Positions 9,078 through 17,817 of a stretch of DNA of 64,000 nt are shown piece after piece. The stretch is taken from assembly GCF_019977735.1 (NCBI RefSeq), contig NZ_AP025018.1, positions 10,420,580 to 10,484,579 on the forward strand, in the 5' to 3' direction. The translations under genes were made by a program, and so were the position numbers. Below the pieces are notes generated by a model. That model saw only the letters and a program-made list of their open reading frames with translations. It did not search any database and was not told where the DNA came from. Numbering within the stretch: position 1 is the first letter of the stretch; each line of letters begins with the position of its first letter. Origin of the DNA: Calothrix sp. PCC 7716 (GTDB lineage: Bacteria > Cyanobacteriota > Cyanobacteriia > Cyanobacteriales > Nostocaceae).

Positions 9078-9425
9078 AATAGATAATTAATGTTAGTCGT
9101 TGTAGGTTGGGTATAGCGGCAGCGTAACCCAACTAAAAAGTCTATTTTCTTGATAGAGTAAAGTGAAAAAATTTTTCTTGCTTTACTATCCTTTTATGAA
9201 CAAAAGCGAGCTTATTCAGTCCCATCAATTTCCAGAATTCCTCTATCAGCCATATATCATTTCTCTTTTAAAGTATTTCAAACAACTTGCGGTAAGAATC
9301 TTGAGTAAATTTATTGCCTTTATCATATTCATAAGAATTATACTTATAATAAATCTGTAGAATCTTTCGACATACAATATTGGTGATTTATTAGATGCTT
9401 CGTGCCTCAGCATGACAATTCTCAA
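9078..9425. other. Intergenic gap between VWA and PP2C genes
   Basis: This 348-bp AT-rich spacer lies between two genes of the same strand. It contains an inverted repeat near 9103-9133 (GTAGGTTGGGTAT...GTAACCCAAC), a common cyanobacterial hairpin. A 65-codon plus-strand open frame at 9163-9360 is very AT-rich and hydrophobic, lacks a ribosome site and is not called as a gene. Confidence 0.6.
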
Positions 9426-10445
9426 TTATAAAGAGAGTACAGCCACAGTAATATTGTCGTGTCCACCACACGCACGCGCGTACTCAACTAAACTACGTGC
9501 CATCGTTCCAGTATCCAAATGTAAATATTGCTTGACGAGTATTTCCATTTGTGAAGGTTCGGGAACATAATTCCATAATCCATCGCTGCATAATAATAGA
9601 TATCCAGTACCAGGAATATTAAACTCGAAAGGTGATGGATGGTTGTTTTCAGCATCGGCGCCTATCCAACTAGTAATAGCATGAGCATATGGTGATTTAC
9701 GTGCTTCAATTTCACTCATTTTTCCTAACTTAACAACTTCGTTAAACCACGAGTCATCTTCTGTTAGTAGCAGTGAACCACTAGGAGATATCCAATAAGC
9801 GCGACTATCACCCATTGATACAATTCTAGCTACACCATTCATAACAACTGCTGCCACTATAGTTGTTGATGGAGGGTCATTGTGTAAATTAGTTTTAGTA
9901 TAAGGAATGGTACATACTGCTTGTTTAGCAATTTCTATAGATTCGCGTATTATGTCTCTTTGATTATTTACCCCCTTTGCGAGTTCATCATTTACTCCTT
10001 CAACCAAAGCACGGCAAGTTGTTTCTGCTACAGCTTTAGACGCTAACTCTGCAAGTTGTGCGCTAGAAACACCATCACAAACAACCATTACATAAGCTTT
10101 ACCGTCATCAACTTCGGCACATGCGACAAAATCTTGATTATGATGATGTCTTAGTCCTCGGTCGCAACAAGCAGCTAGTTTCGGTGATATCATCACTTCA
10201 AAATGGTCAAGTTTACGTGGTTCACGTCGAAACCCACACTGGGTACAAAACCCCTCCTCATCGATTTCTGTTGCATCAGCACCACATTTTTCACATTGGT
10301 CTCTACTATCTATATTCCAATCTAAGCTGTCATCTTTATGCATTTGTGGTGAGAATGTTGGAACTGTTACTTGGGCGCCACATTCTTCACAAAAGTTATC
10401 ATCTATTTGTAGGGTTGCCCCACATTGAGAACATTGTAAATTCAT
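9426..10445 (-). CDS. PP2C-type serine/threonine phosphatase with zinc ribbons
   Basis: 339 residues. Two zinc ribbons come first (CSQCG/CEECG at 4-23 and CEKCG/CTQCG at about 52-77). The PP2C domain follows: NQDFVACAE and VVCDGVSSA (metal-binding Asp), MGDSRAYWI, LLCSDGLWNY and GGHDNITVAVL. All four aspartate motifs expected of an active PPM-type phosphatase are present. It presumably reverses phosphorylation by the PknG-type kinase encoded just upstream. A heptamer-repeat element fills the 145-bp gap to that kinase. Confidence 0.9.
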   Translation of the reverse strand: MNLQCSQCGATLQIDDNFCEECGAQVTVPTFSPQMHKDDSLDWNIDSRDQCEKCGADATEIDEEGFCTQCGFRREPRKLDHFEVMISPKLAACCDRGLRHHHNQDFVACAEVDDGKAYVMVVCDGVSSAQLAELASKAVAETTCRALVEGVNDELAKGVNNQRDIIRESIEIAKQAVCTIPYTKTNLHNDPPSTTIVAAVVMNGVARIVSMGDSRAYWISPSGSLLLTEDDSWFNEVVKLGKMSEIEARKSPYAHAITSWIGADAENNHPSPFEFNIPGTGYLLLCSDGLWNYVPEPSQMEILVKQYLHLDTGTMARSLVEYARACGGHDNITVAVLSL

Positions 10446-10472
10446 TTTAATAAGTTAGGAGTAATGAGTCAT

Positions 10473-10587
10473 GAGTGCTGAGTGCTGAGTGCTGAGTACT
10501 GAGTATTAAAGAACGGAGTTAGAAGTTAAAAGTTACAATTTTACATTCATAACTTTACTCAGCACTCAGCACTTTCTACTCAGCACT
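10473..10587. repeat. Inverted heptamer (STRR) element between pknG-like and PP2C genes
   Basis: The left arm has GAGTGCT three times, then GAGTACT and GAGTATT. About 50 bp later the right arm carries ACTCAGCACTCAGCAC and ACTCAGCACTC in inverted orientation. Structure and sequence match the element inside the FHA gene. It occupies most of the gap between two operon genes. Confidence 0.9.
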
Positions 10588-10590
10588 CTT

Positions 10591-12777
10591 TTATACCCAG
10601 GTTTTGGGACGGACACGGTTTGCTTCGTCAACTAGCTGAATTTTTTCGTCTCCTGTTGAAAGATGTGCCATATTACGAAGTGCTTTTTCTAGTCCTGTTC
10701 GTAAATGAACTTCTTTTAATGGTTGTCCTAAAATAGAAATGTTATCTGTGGGAGGAAGTTGTTTAGAAGTGACTAAGTTTAAAGCTGTTTCCAAGACTTG
10801 TTTGGCTAACCGATAAAGTTCAATACCGTCTAGAGTTAGTGTCTCAACTACTTTTGCGGCTTCTTGGAGTTCTTTGGCTACTGGCGCCCCATTTGAGTTA
10901 TCTATTAATGTATTGGCAATTTCAACGCGCGAGCGTGTATGTAAATTTGAGGTGTGGGGTATACGTTGTAATGCTGCTACTGCGTCACTACGTTTTCCTA
11001 GTACACGTAAACACCGTGATAAACCAAATGCTGCTGCTGTATAACTAGGGTCTTGAAGTGATACTAAGTCATACATTTGCATTGCTAACTTGAAATTTCC
11101 TGCTGCTTCTGCTGCTAAACCTAGTGCTAACTTAGGTGCTAGTTCTCCTGGTAAATCAAAATAAACTTGGTCAAATATCTTTTGTGCTTCTTGATATTTA
11201 CCTTGTGCCATCAAACTGCGTCCTCGGTACCATAGTACTCGCCAGTCCCAAGCGTCTTTTTCTTCAACTTGTTTTAAGTATTGTTCGGCTTCTTCATAGT
11301 TACTAGCTTCAATTAAACTATTAGCCAATCTTAATAATGCTTCGCGAGAGTTAGGATACTGTTGAACAACTTGTCTTAAATTAGTAATTTGCAAGTTGAT
11401 TACACTCACGGCGCCTGCTGCTAATATACCATTACAGCTAGGGTCTGTTGTGTCGAGTAATGGCATTGGTAATTGATGATAATTTGGTTTAATGGCGCCG
11501 AAACTATTACCATCCATTAAAGCCAACATATCACCACCAAACATCGTACTGGTACTTGGACGTGGTGTACCAGTTTGTTTTGCTACTATTTCTCTTAGTA
11601 CTCCTAAAAGCTGCTCTGCCATTTCATCAGCAGATTGAAACCTTTCATCAGGGTTTTCCGCAGTAGATTTGAGTAAAAACCTGTACAAAGATTCTTGTTC
11701 GGCAAATAAAGGTTCTTCTTGTGGAGTTGGTAATTTATATAAATGTTCTTTACTAAAAGAGCGAATGTTAGTAAGTAAAACAGCCAAGGTTCTACCAATA
11801 GTATATAAATCTGATACGGGTGTGGGTCCAGAACCTGCTTCGGGTGCGCTGTAACCAACTGTACCGTAAATATCGCCATTGGGGTCATCAATGCGTCGTA
11901 CCCCACCCATATCAATCAATTTAACATCACTGCCTTCAAGCATGACATTATCAGGTTTAAAGTCACAATAAACTAAACCCAGTGAATGTAAATAAGCAAA
12001 AGCACTTAATATTCTATGAATATAAGCAATAGCTTCGGCAACTGGTAAAGGCCCCCGTTCTTTGCGAATATCCTTAAGCGTTTTACCACCGACATACTCC
12101 ATAATAATGAAGCCTTCGGCGCCGTGATTGACAAAGTTATAAATTCCGACGATATTACCGTGTTTTACAGAAGCTAAAAATTGCCTCTCAGCTACAGCAA
12201 CCGCAGCACTTGAAGCATCTTCTGTATTTAGTAATCCTTTCAAAACTACATAACGCGAAAGAGTTATATCAAAACCAAGATAAATCCATCCTAAACCACC
12301 ATATGCAATGGCGCCTTTAACTTCATACTGTCCCGAAACAACATCACCACGAGTTAAGGAAGGAACAAAAGAATACTTCTGACCGCACTGAGGACAAAAA
12401 CCTTTTTCTCTTTTTAAAGGATTATTACAATTTGAGCAAAAGCGTTTGTTTTCAGGCACTTTCGCTTCAGCCATTATCAGCTTTTCAGGGTCAGTCGAAG
12501 GTAGTTCGGGTATAGATATTAACCCGGCGCCTAATTGTTTTCGACTACTTCCTCTTGATGTTCCTCCAGTACGTCTTGAACCGCGCGAGCGACTATTAAG
12601 AGGTGAGGAACCTGTACCAGTAGTGATGTTACCACTAACCTTAGTGGGCTGGTTGTGTAATGAAGTTTGTATATTAGATGCGAGTACGCTTTTAATCACA
12701 GCGTGTCCGCATACATCGCAATAGCCATCTTCAATCTTACCACTACACCCACTGCGCTTGCAGTTTTCACCGTCCAT
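10591..12777 (-). CDS. pknG: PknG-type serine/threonine protein kinase
   Basis: 728 residues with the complete PknG architecture: an N-terminal zinc ribbon (C6, C11, C20, C23), a low-complexity Ser/Arg/Gly linker (about 50-80), a rubredoxin-like metal site (C114, C117, C128, C131), a kinase domain (about 150-405) and a TPR region to the end. Kinase motifs are AYGGLGWIYLG, VVLKGLL (catalytic Lys), VYCDFKPDN (HRD loop without the Arg, as in PknG) and IDMGGV in place of DFG. The motif GELAPKLALGLAAEAAGN and the C-terminus LVDEANRVRPK closely match the mycobacterial protein as I remember it. PknG regulates central nitrogen and carbon metabolism through FHA-protein phosphorylation in actinobacteria. 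The substrate here is unknown; the FHA protein is an obvious candidate. Confidence 0.9.
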   Translation of the reverse strand: MDGENCKRSGCSGKIEDGYCDVCGHAVIKSVLASNIQTSLHNQPTKVSGNITTGTGSSPLNSRSRGSRRTGGTSRGSSRKQLGAGLISIPELPSTDPEKLIMAEAKVPENKRFCSNCNNPLKREKGFCPQCGQKYSFVPSLTRGDVVSGQYEVKGAIAYGGLGWIYLGFDITLSRYVVLKGLLNTEDASSAAVAVAERQFLASVKHGNIVGIYNFVNHGAEGFIIMEYVGGKTLKDIRKERGPLPVAEAIAYIHRILSAFAYLHSLGLVYCDFKPDNVMLEGSDVKLIDMGGVRRIDDPNGDIYGTVGYSAPEAGSGPTPVSDLYTIGRTLAVLLTNIRSFSKEHLYKLPTPQEEPLFAEQESLYRFLLKSTAENPDERFQSADEMAEQLLGVLREIVAKQTGTPRPSTSTMFGGDMLALMDGNSFGAIKPNYHQLPMPLLDTTDPSCNGILAAGAVSVINLQITNLRQVVQQYPNSREALLRLANSLIEASNYEEAEQYLKQVEEKDAWDWRVLWYRGRSLMAQGKYQEAQKIFDQVYFDLPGELAPKLALGLAAEAAGNFKLAMQMYDLVSLQDPSYTAAAFGLSRCLRVLGKRSDAVAALQRIPHTSNLHTRSRVEIANTLIDNSNGAPVAKELQEAAKVVETLTLDGIELYRLAKQVLETALNLVTSKQLPPTDNISILGQPLKEVHLRTGLEKALRNMAHLSTGDEKIQLVDEANRVRPKTWV

Positions 12778-12973
12778 GCGGACTCTCCTTTGATGATTTA
12801 GGTAGTAATAACACGCTCAATTAAACCTCTTACCTTTATGTCCTTTGTGTACGAGCATGGTTAAATTTTCCTTATATTTAGGTTGCCCAAAATTAAAGTT
12901 AGTTTAACCATATATATAGTTTCTTTATCAAAACGCTAAATTTATGCTTTTTAAGAAAAAGGAACCACAGTAG

Positions 12974-12994
12974 CCTAGGGGTTTCAACCCTAGG
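12974..12994. repeat. CCTAGGG hairpin between coiled-coil and kinase genes
   Basis: CCTAGGG, a 7-base loop and CCCTAGG form a perfect hairpin 50 bp downstream of the coiled-coil gene on the minus strand. A second small hairpin, GAGAG-TTT-CTCTC, lies at about 13016-13028. Neither has a clear T-run, so processing, attenuation or a dispersed repeat is as likely as termination. Confidence 0.55.
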
Positions 12995-13044
12995 AAAGCA
13001 AAGGAAAGAGGGTTTAAGAGAGTTTCTCTCTACTACAACACGAC

Positions 13045-14265
13045 TTATCGCAAATTCGGATAACTATTCAATCTTTTTTCATATTTTGTTACCAACTCCG
13101 CTGCTTCATGTAGAGGAGTTGGGCGAGTATATAATATTTTTTTAGCTTGTTGCGCGAGTTCTTGTAGCACAGTATCCTCGACACAACCGCGCGCGAGTGC
13201 TTTAGCAACTAATGCATCAAGTCTACCGCGTAACTCACTACGGAAATCTAATGGCACCTGATTAGCTGCAAAAGTATTTTTTTCTTTAGCTATATATTCC
13301 TTCACCTTAGTAGTCCAGTTTTCCAGACCAACCCGTACAGGATTGAATAAACCATCATTAAATTTTATTTCTAACCTATCTAACCATGCTTCTAAAGCTT
13401 GTACTTCCTCATCAGTAAGCGGGTTTTGTAATTTAGAATGGTCAGCTACCTTACTTTTGCTCTCATCATAAGCAACTTTAGCTTGATAATGGATTTTTTG
13501 TAAATTAGATAAATGGTTACGCGCTGTTATCAAACCCAAGCGTACAGACTCTCGCTGTTGCCTTGCCACATCCAGCATTGACTTCAGCTTCATTATTTGA
13601 GGTTGAATAGACTTCAAAAATTCTTCATTCACCCCCAGCGGGTCAGACTCAACCAAAGCGCGCTGTTGCTTAAGCTTTTGAGCAACATCAACTATTTCCT
13701 CCAAACAATCAATATTTAAAGACTCAGCCAAATATTGTAACTGCCGAGTTTCTATTTCGATATTTATCAAACTAGGTTCTAGACGTGACCACACCTCATC
13801 AACAGCTAAAACCACATCTTTCGCAGCTTGAAATGCGCTGGTCATTAACTTTAATAACTCTTGCGGAGTTATAGCATTAATAGCTTGGGAAGCAGAAAGT
13901 AATCCCCGTTGTGCCAAAGGTATTGTCTCAATCGATAAATGAATCGAAGGTTTAGTTAATAAATCTTCAATTTCTTGAACTTTCTGTAGCGATGCCAAAA
14001 ATCTTGGTATCGAACCTCGCAACTGTACAGCTTTATCAATAGTCTGCACCAGCAAATCAAAATTCTGGAATAACTCATTCATCACATGTAGCACAGGATT
14101 AACGCGCGCTAGCGTCACCCCCATCAACTTCACTCTGGGAAAACCCGAAATACCACAAAGTCGTTGGTATGCATCGAGTCCGTGTAAATCAATTAGATTT
14201 TGACCTACAACGTCGAGTTTAAATTTCCAGTCAGCAAGGAGTTGGTCGATTTCTTCTAAATTCAC
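13045..14265 (-). CDS. Coiled-coil protein upstream of the PknG-type kinase
   Basis: A 406-residue, almost wholly helical protein with no cysteine motif, signal peptide or membrane segment. Residues about 170-290 and 330-400 have strong heptad character. I do not recognise a family. It is the first gene of the minus-strand run ending at 5676, 267 bp upstream of the PknG-type gene, so it may belong to the same transcription unit. Being soluble and rod-like, it could be a scaffold, but that is only inference. Confidence 0.75.
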   Translation of the reverse strand: MNLEEIDQLLADWKFKLDVVGQNLIDLHGLDAYQRLCGISGFPRVKLMGVTLARVNPVLHVMNELFQNFDLLVQTIDKAVQLRGSIPRFLASLQKVQEIEDLLTKPSIHLSIETIPLAQRGLLSASQAINAITPQELLKLMTSAFQAAKDVVLAVDEVWSRLEPSLINIEIETRQLQYLAESLNIDCLEEIVDVAQKLKQQRALVESDPLGVNEEFLKSIQPQIMKLKSMLDVARQQRESVRLGLITARNHLSNLQKIHYQAKVAYDESKSKVADHSKLQNPLTDEEVQALEAWLDRLEIKFNDGLFNPVRVGLENWTTKVKEYIAKEKNTFAANQVPLDFRSELRGRLDALVAKALARGCVEDTVLQELAQQAKKILYTRPTPLHEAAELVTKYEKRLNSYPNLR

Positions 14266-14748
14266 AAGCCACTCTAAGTAACAAAATAAACAAACATAGA
14301 TTCTGCCACATAGTTGCTACAACACCAATTATACCAATTCCAGAAACCAGGTTTCTTTTACACGCCCGCACAACAATCATGGTGCAGAATGCGTGGTGTT
14401 GAACTCTTTATAAACATGTTCAGAGAATTTGTATAATTCATTAGAATGATTTTAAGAATCAGGTTGACAAGTTTTATACTCTTACCATATAGTATTTCCT
14501 AAGTCATTCATGCAAAGCGAAGAGTGCGTGCAAGCGCTCAAATCGAGACTCTAGAGACTGGATAGAGAAGTTTCTACGGTCAGGCATGTTTCACAAATTA
14601 TACAACAATTCTAGATCAGAATAAAGTATTACAAAGCTCGGCAATGATTTCCTAGCTTGTATCTGTAGTAAATGAGTGCAACTACAGTCAGATTTTCGGT
14701 GCATTTTAACACTCATGTTAAGCAACTACCAATTTTCAAATTTTTAGA
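14266..14748. other. Divergent intergenic region
   Basis: This 483-bp region separates the minus-strand kinase cluster from the plus-strand lipoprotein gene, so it must hold promoters for both. It contains the palindrome-like AGAAACCAGGTTTCT near 14341, a degenerate member of the AAACCCGG family, and a consensus-like promoter at 14464-14493. No coding signal was seen. Confidence 0.6.
14464..14493 (+). promoter_or_regulatory. Predicted sigma-70-type promoter
   Basis: TTGACA at 14464-14469 is followed by an 18-bp spacer and TATAGT at 14488-14493. It points toward the lipoprotein gene and would give a leader of about 250 bases. This is a consensus match only. Confidence 0.4.
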
Positions 14749-15666
14749 ATGATGAAGAAACCGTTTCGGCAAAGCGTGTTTGTCTTTGTATTAATTGTAA
14801 CATTAACAACAGGATGTCGCGGAAGTAGTGAGTATAAAAAACTTGCAGATGCAGGAAATCAATATACAAATGCAGTTGACAAGTTACTTGTAGCTACTAT
14901 TGACATACATCTTGAATCAAGCTCTAGGGAGCTTCTGGATAAAATGGGTAACTATGATGTTTCAGATGACGAGGATAGATCTGAAATAAAAAATAGATTA
15001 ATAAAATCTTCTCAGTCTGACGCAGAGTATTTAGAAGCCATTAGGGGTTTACGTGAGCATAACAAATTATTAGGCGATTATTTTCGACAACTTAATAAAC
15101 TTGCAGCCTCTGATGCATCTGCAAACTTGCCAGGACAGCTTATTACAACTGCCAATAATCTCACAAGAACTGGAAAAGAACTCTTAGGGGTCTTAGAGCG
15201 AAATAACGCTACAAGTACTGAAAAAAAAACAGAGACAAGCAACTCTAAAAAGGCTGGACTTTTTCCGGACATCAATAGTCCTGTTTCATCAAACATTACT
15301 GGTGCATTACGCTCGGAATTAGAGCAGCGCAAAGATATAATTATGAGTGAAATAGTAATCCAAAAAGAAATGTTGCAACTGATTGGGGAGCAAATGGAAC
15401 AAAGAGCTCAAACAATTCGTGAAATAGAACAAAAACGTATTCTTATGGCACCACTAGTGCGACAGGAAAAATTGTCTGAGCAAGAACAAACTGAATGGAT
15501 AGCAATGCGAAAGAATTTACAAACAATGTACAGTACAGCAGAAGAGCTTAGTGAAGCAAGTAGAACATTGGGTAATCTTCAAGCTGTATTTCAAGCTTTT
15601 ATTGAGGGAAAATCAACTCTTGATAAACTTAATAATGTTTCAAAACAGATAAAAGAACTCAAGTAA
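14749..15666 (+). CDS. Predicted lipoprotein, helical, unknown function
   Basis: The 305-residue product has a lipoprotein signal: charged MMKKPFRQ, a hydrophobic stretch and a lipobox LTTGC, with lipidation expected at C23. The mature part is nearly all helical and coiled-coil, with a Ser/Lys/Asn-rich linker at about residues 155-175. It should be anchored to a membrane facing the periplasm. I do not recognise a family. A second small helical gene follows 27 bp later, so the two probably form an operon. Long AT-rich stretches and no GGCGCC sites set this pair slightly apart from its surroundings. Confidence 0.75.
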   Translation: MMKKPFRQSVFVFVLIVTLTTGCRGSSEYKKLADAGNQYTNAVDKLLVATIDIHLESSSRELLDKMGNYDVSDDEDRSEIKNRLIKSSQSDAEYLEAIRGLREHNKLLGDYFRQLNKLAASDASANLPGQLITTANNLTRTGKELLGVLERNNATSTEKKTETSNSKKAGLFPDINSPVSSNITGALRSELEQRKDIIMSEIVIQKEMLQLIGEQMEQRAQTIREIEQKRILMAPLVRQEKLSEQEQTEWIAMRKNLQTMYSTAEELSEASRTLGNLQAVFQAFIEGKSTLDKLNNVSKQIKELK

Positions 15667-15693
15667 ACATTTACATTTTTAAGGTGAATTAAA

Positions 15694-16125
15694 ATGACTA
15701 ACAATCAAAATCAAAGTTCAAAACAAAAAATCTCAAATGTTAATAAAGATAACATTGGAGAAGTTTTTAAAGGGGCTAAAAATTGTGATGCAGACCTTGA
15801 AAAAATGATTCGTGAGTATTTTAGTGAACTTAATCCACGAGTAGAGAAATTGAAAGTGACATTAGGTATTCAAGACAAAAATTTCAAAGAATTAAGAGAC
15901 CACCGAGAGTTGGTACATGATATGGTTAAGAAAATGGATACATATAAGATAAAAAAATTTCGTGAACAGCTCCAAGCGAATGAACAACAGTTGCGTAACG
16001 GAATACAAAAATTACAAGGTATGCTTAATCAGCTTGATAATAAGAACGGATTAGAGAATATTGTTAAACAGATAAAAATGCCAGGGATAGGAGGAATTGT
16101 TAAAAAATGTTTGGATTTATTTTAG
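15694..16125 (+). CDS. Small helical hypothetical protein
   Basis: 143 residues, charged and helical, with a coiled coil at about residues 85-125 and a hydrophobic glycine-rich end (MPGIGGIVKK). The ribosome site AAGGTG lies about 9 bases before the ATG. It follows the lipoprotein gene by 27 bp and is likely co-transcribed and functionally linked. No family recognised. Confidence 0.65.
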   Translation: MTNNQNQSSKQKISNVNKDNIGEVFKGAKNCDADLEKMIREYFSELNPRVEKLKVTLGIQDKNFKELRDHRELVHDMVKKMDTYKIKKFREQLQANEQQLRNGIQKLQGMLNQLDNKNGLENIVKQIKMPGIGGIVKKCLDLF

Positions 16126-16177
16126 TAATAATTTGTGTTCTATAGGAAAAACTGTAGATTTTTGAAATACATGTAGG

Positions 16178-16223
16178 GTAGGCTTCGTTTCACCACATTC
16201 GGGTTTTGGTGAGCGAAGCCTAC
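16178..16223. repeat. Palindromic repeat GTAGGCTTCG...CGAAGCCTAC
   Basis: Ten-base perfect arms GTAGGCTTCG and CGAAGCCTAC, extended by TTTCACC and GGTGAG, enclose a short loop. It lies 50 bp downstream of the small helical gene and could end its transcript, but lacks a T-run; it looks like a dispersed intergenic element. Confidence 0.7.
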
Positions 16224-16510
16224 TTGTACATACATACGCGCACAACTGCAAATAATAAATATTAAATAAAAGTCATAGCTGAAAGTTTATAAGTCTAATG
16301 ATAACTTTTACGGTTTAAATAAAACCCTCAGCCGAGCATCGAAATGTTTAACGGCGCCTCTTCAACCACAACTGCCTGTTTTTCTAAGTGGTCACATGTG
16401 AGTAGACTTCCGGCAGCCGAACCTGAGCCTATGGGACAATTAATTTAGGGAATTACTGGTTAGTAGGTATAACCGAAAAGTTGCCCAGTTATTATATAAA
16501 TACACACGTT

Positions 16511-16538
16511 GTAGAGACGCGATTAATCGCGTCTCTAC
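16511..16538. repeat. 28-bp palindrome GTAGAGACGCG...
   Basis: A perfect 28-bp palindrome with arms GTAGAGACGCGATT. A second copy of the family with a different centre (GTAGAGACGTGACA arms) is at 63693-63720. The outer part GTAGAGACG is constant and the inner bases co-vary, as expected for a selected stem structure. Confidence 0.85.
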
Positions 16539-16750
16539 AATTTTAACGTCGTTATAATCATTATCATAAATATATATTACGTCCAACTCTTAAAATAAGT
16601 GCTTTTGAGAAAATACAGCGTTTTATAGAATGAGAATAGTAGTAATTTTATATACACAGAAAAGCTTACATTATTTAATACAAGAATACTGAATAAAATG
16701 ATATTTTTGTATTTATTCAGTCAAAACAGTCTAATAAGCAGCAAAACCGA

Positions 16751-17692
16751 ATGACTAGATTTATACACGATGAATTTAGTAAAGACTTCATTGAAGCATT
16801 GCTAGAACCTTATGGTGCAGTCAAAGCACCAAAGCGCGTTGCCACAGAAGTAAAGCAAATAGATATCTTATTCACTCCCAAAGTCTTACAAAACCCTAAG
16901 CTTAAAGTGCTAGGTTTACTTGGGAAGTTCGCCCAGTTCCCTGCAATATTTGAGCCGTTTCGCAATCCGGCGCCAGAAGACGACATTTGTGATTGTATAA
17001 TCAAGGTGTTGGAAGTAAAAAATGCACTCAAAAGAAAAGCAAAGCCAAAAAAAACAACACGCAAAACAAAAGCCAAGCCCAAAAAAACAGTTCTTGAAGA
17101 AACAGCGATACCGAAACTATGGGTTTTGATGCCAACGGTATCAGATGAAATACTATCTAAGTTTAAAGCAGACCCAGATACAAGCTGGGCGCCAGGGATA
17201 TATTTCCCACCCGAAGCTTTCAGAACAGGAATAGTTGTCATCCACCAGTTGCTTGAAACACCTGATACACTTTGGTTAAGAATGTTGGGTCGAGACACAG
17301 TGCAAACCAATGCCATCGATGAATTTATCGCACTAGCAGATGACAACCCTTTTAAGCAAGCCACGCTAGAATGTTTGTACAACTTCAAGCAAAATTTAGA
17401 ATTAAATAAAACAGAAGACGCAGAAACGGAGTTAATTATGAGACTGGCGCCACTATATCAACAAGACCGTGAGTTAGCAAAGCAAGAGGGAAGAGCCGAA
17501 GGAAGAGCCGAAGGAAGAGCCGAAGGAGAACAACGTTTAGTTCTACGTCTACTTAATCGACGTTTTGGTGAGGTTGATGCATCGCTAGTTGAAAGAGTTC
17601 GTTTACTATCTACAGAACAATTAGAAGCATTGGCAGAGGCATTATTAGATTTCTCTACCTTAGCTGACTTGGAAGTTTGGTTAAATCAATAA
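16751..17692 (+). CDS. Rpn/PD-(D/E)XK-like protein with DUF4351 C-terminus
   Basis: 313 residues. The N-terminal part resembles Rpn-family recombination-promoting nuclease or transposase-like proteins (QIDILF near residue 36), but the usual ExK motif is not obvious. Residues about 97-118 are a Lys-rich insertion. A helical region ending in three GRAE repeats (about 247-260) leads to a DUF4351 domain (RLLNRRFGEVD to the end, LEVWLNQ). Such genes are multicopy and mobile in cyanobacteria, and a role in DNA recombination is only inferred from the family. It stands alone between repeat-rich gaps. Confidence 0.7.
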   Translation: MTRFIHDEFSKDFIEALLEPYGAVKAPKRVATEVKQIDILFTPKVLQNPKLKVLGLLGKFAQFPAIFEPFRNPAPEDDICDCIIKVLEVKNALKRKAKPKKTTRKTKAKPKKTVLEETAIPKLWVLMPTVSDEILSKFKADPDTSWAPGIYFPPEAFRTGIVVIHQLLETPDTLWLRMLGRDTVQTNAIDEFIALADDNPFKQATLECLYNFKQNLELNKTEDAETELIMRLAPLYQQDRELAKQEGRAEGRAEGRAEGEQRLVLRLLNRRFGEVDASLVERVRLLSTEQLEALAEALLDFSTLADLEVWLNQ

Positions 17693-17725
17693 ATTTAGCA
17701 ATATCATATCTGAATAAAAATAAAA

Positions 17726-17757
17726 CTCTTGTGGAGCGGGCATCCCTGCCCGCCCCT
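17726..17757. repeat. REP-like palindrome CTTGTGGAGCGGGCATCC...
   Basis: CTCTTGTGGAGCGGGCATCC then CTGCCCGCCCC forms a GCGGGCA/TGCCCGC hairpin. The first 34 bases are identical to the start of the element at 19765-19829. It lies just downstream of the Rpn-like gene. Confidence 0.85.
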
Positions 17758-17817
17758 CCTTCCACACACATCAAAACCAAACTAACTACCTTTCTTAATA
17801 ATTCTCCCCCTGCATGG

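Larger units (their letters stand above)
16126..16750. other. Repeat-rich intergenic region with a possible gene remnant
   Basis: This 625-bp stretch contains two palindromic repeats (listed separately) and no complete gene. On the minus strand, 16328-16449 holds an uninterrupted frame of about 38 codons that reads CPIGSGSAAGSLLTCDHLEK and ends SMLG before a stop. It looks protein-like (balanced composition, a GGCGCC site in frame) but has no start codon, so it may be the tail of a lost gene. I do not recognise it. Confidence 0.45.

Noticed and set aside
9163-9360. 65-codon plus-strand frame, hydrophobic and AT-rich
   Set aside because: Lies in the gap between two minus-strand operon genes, lacks a ribosome site, and its composition matches AT-rich noncoding DNA.
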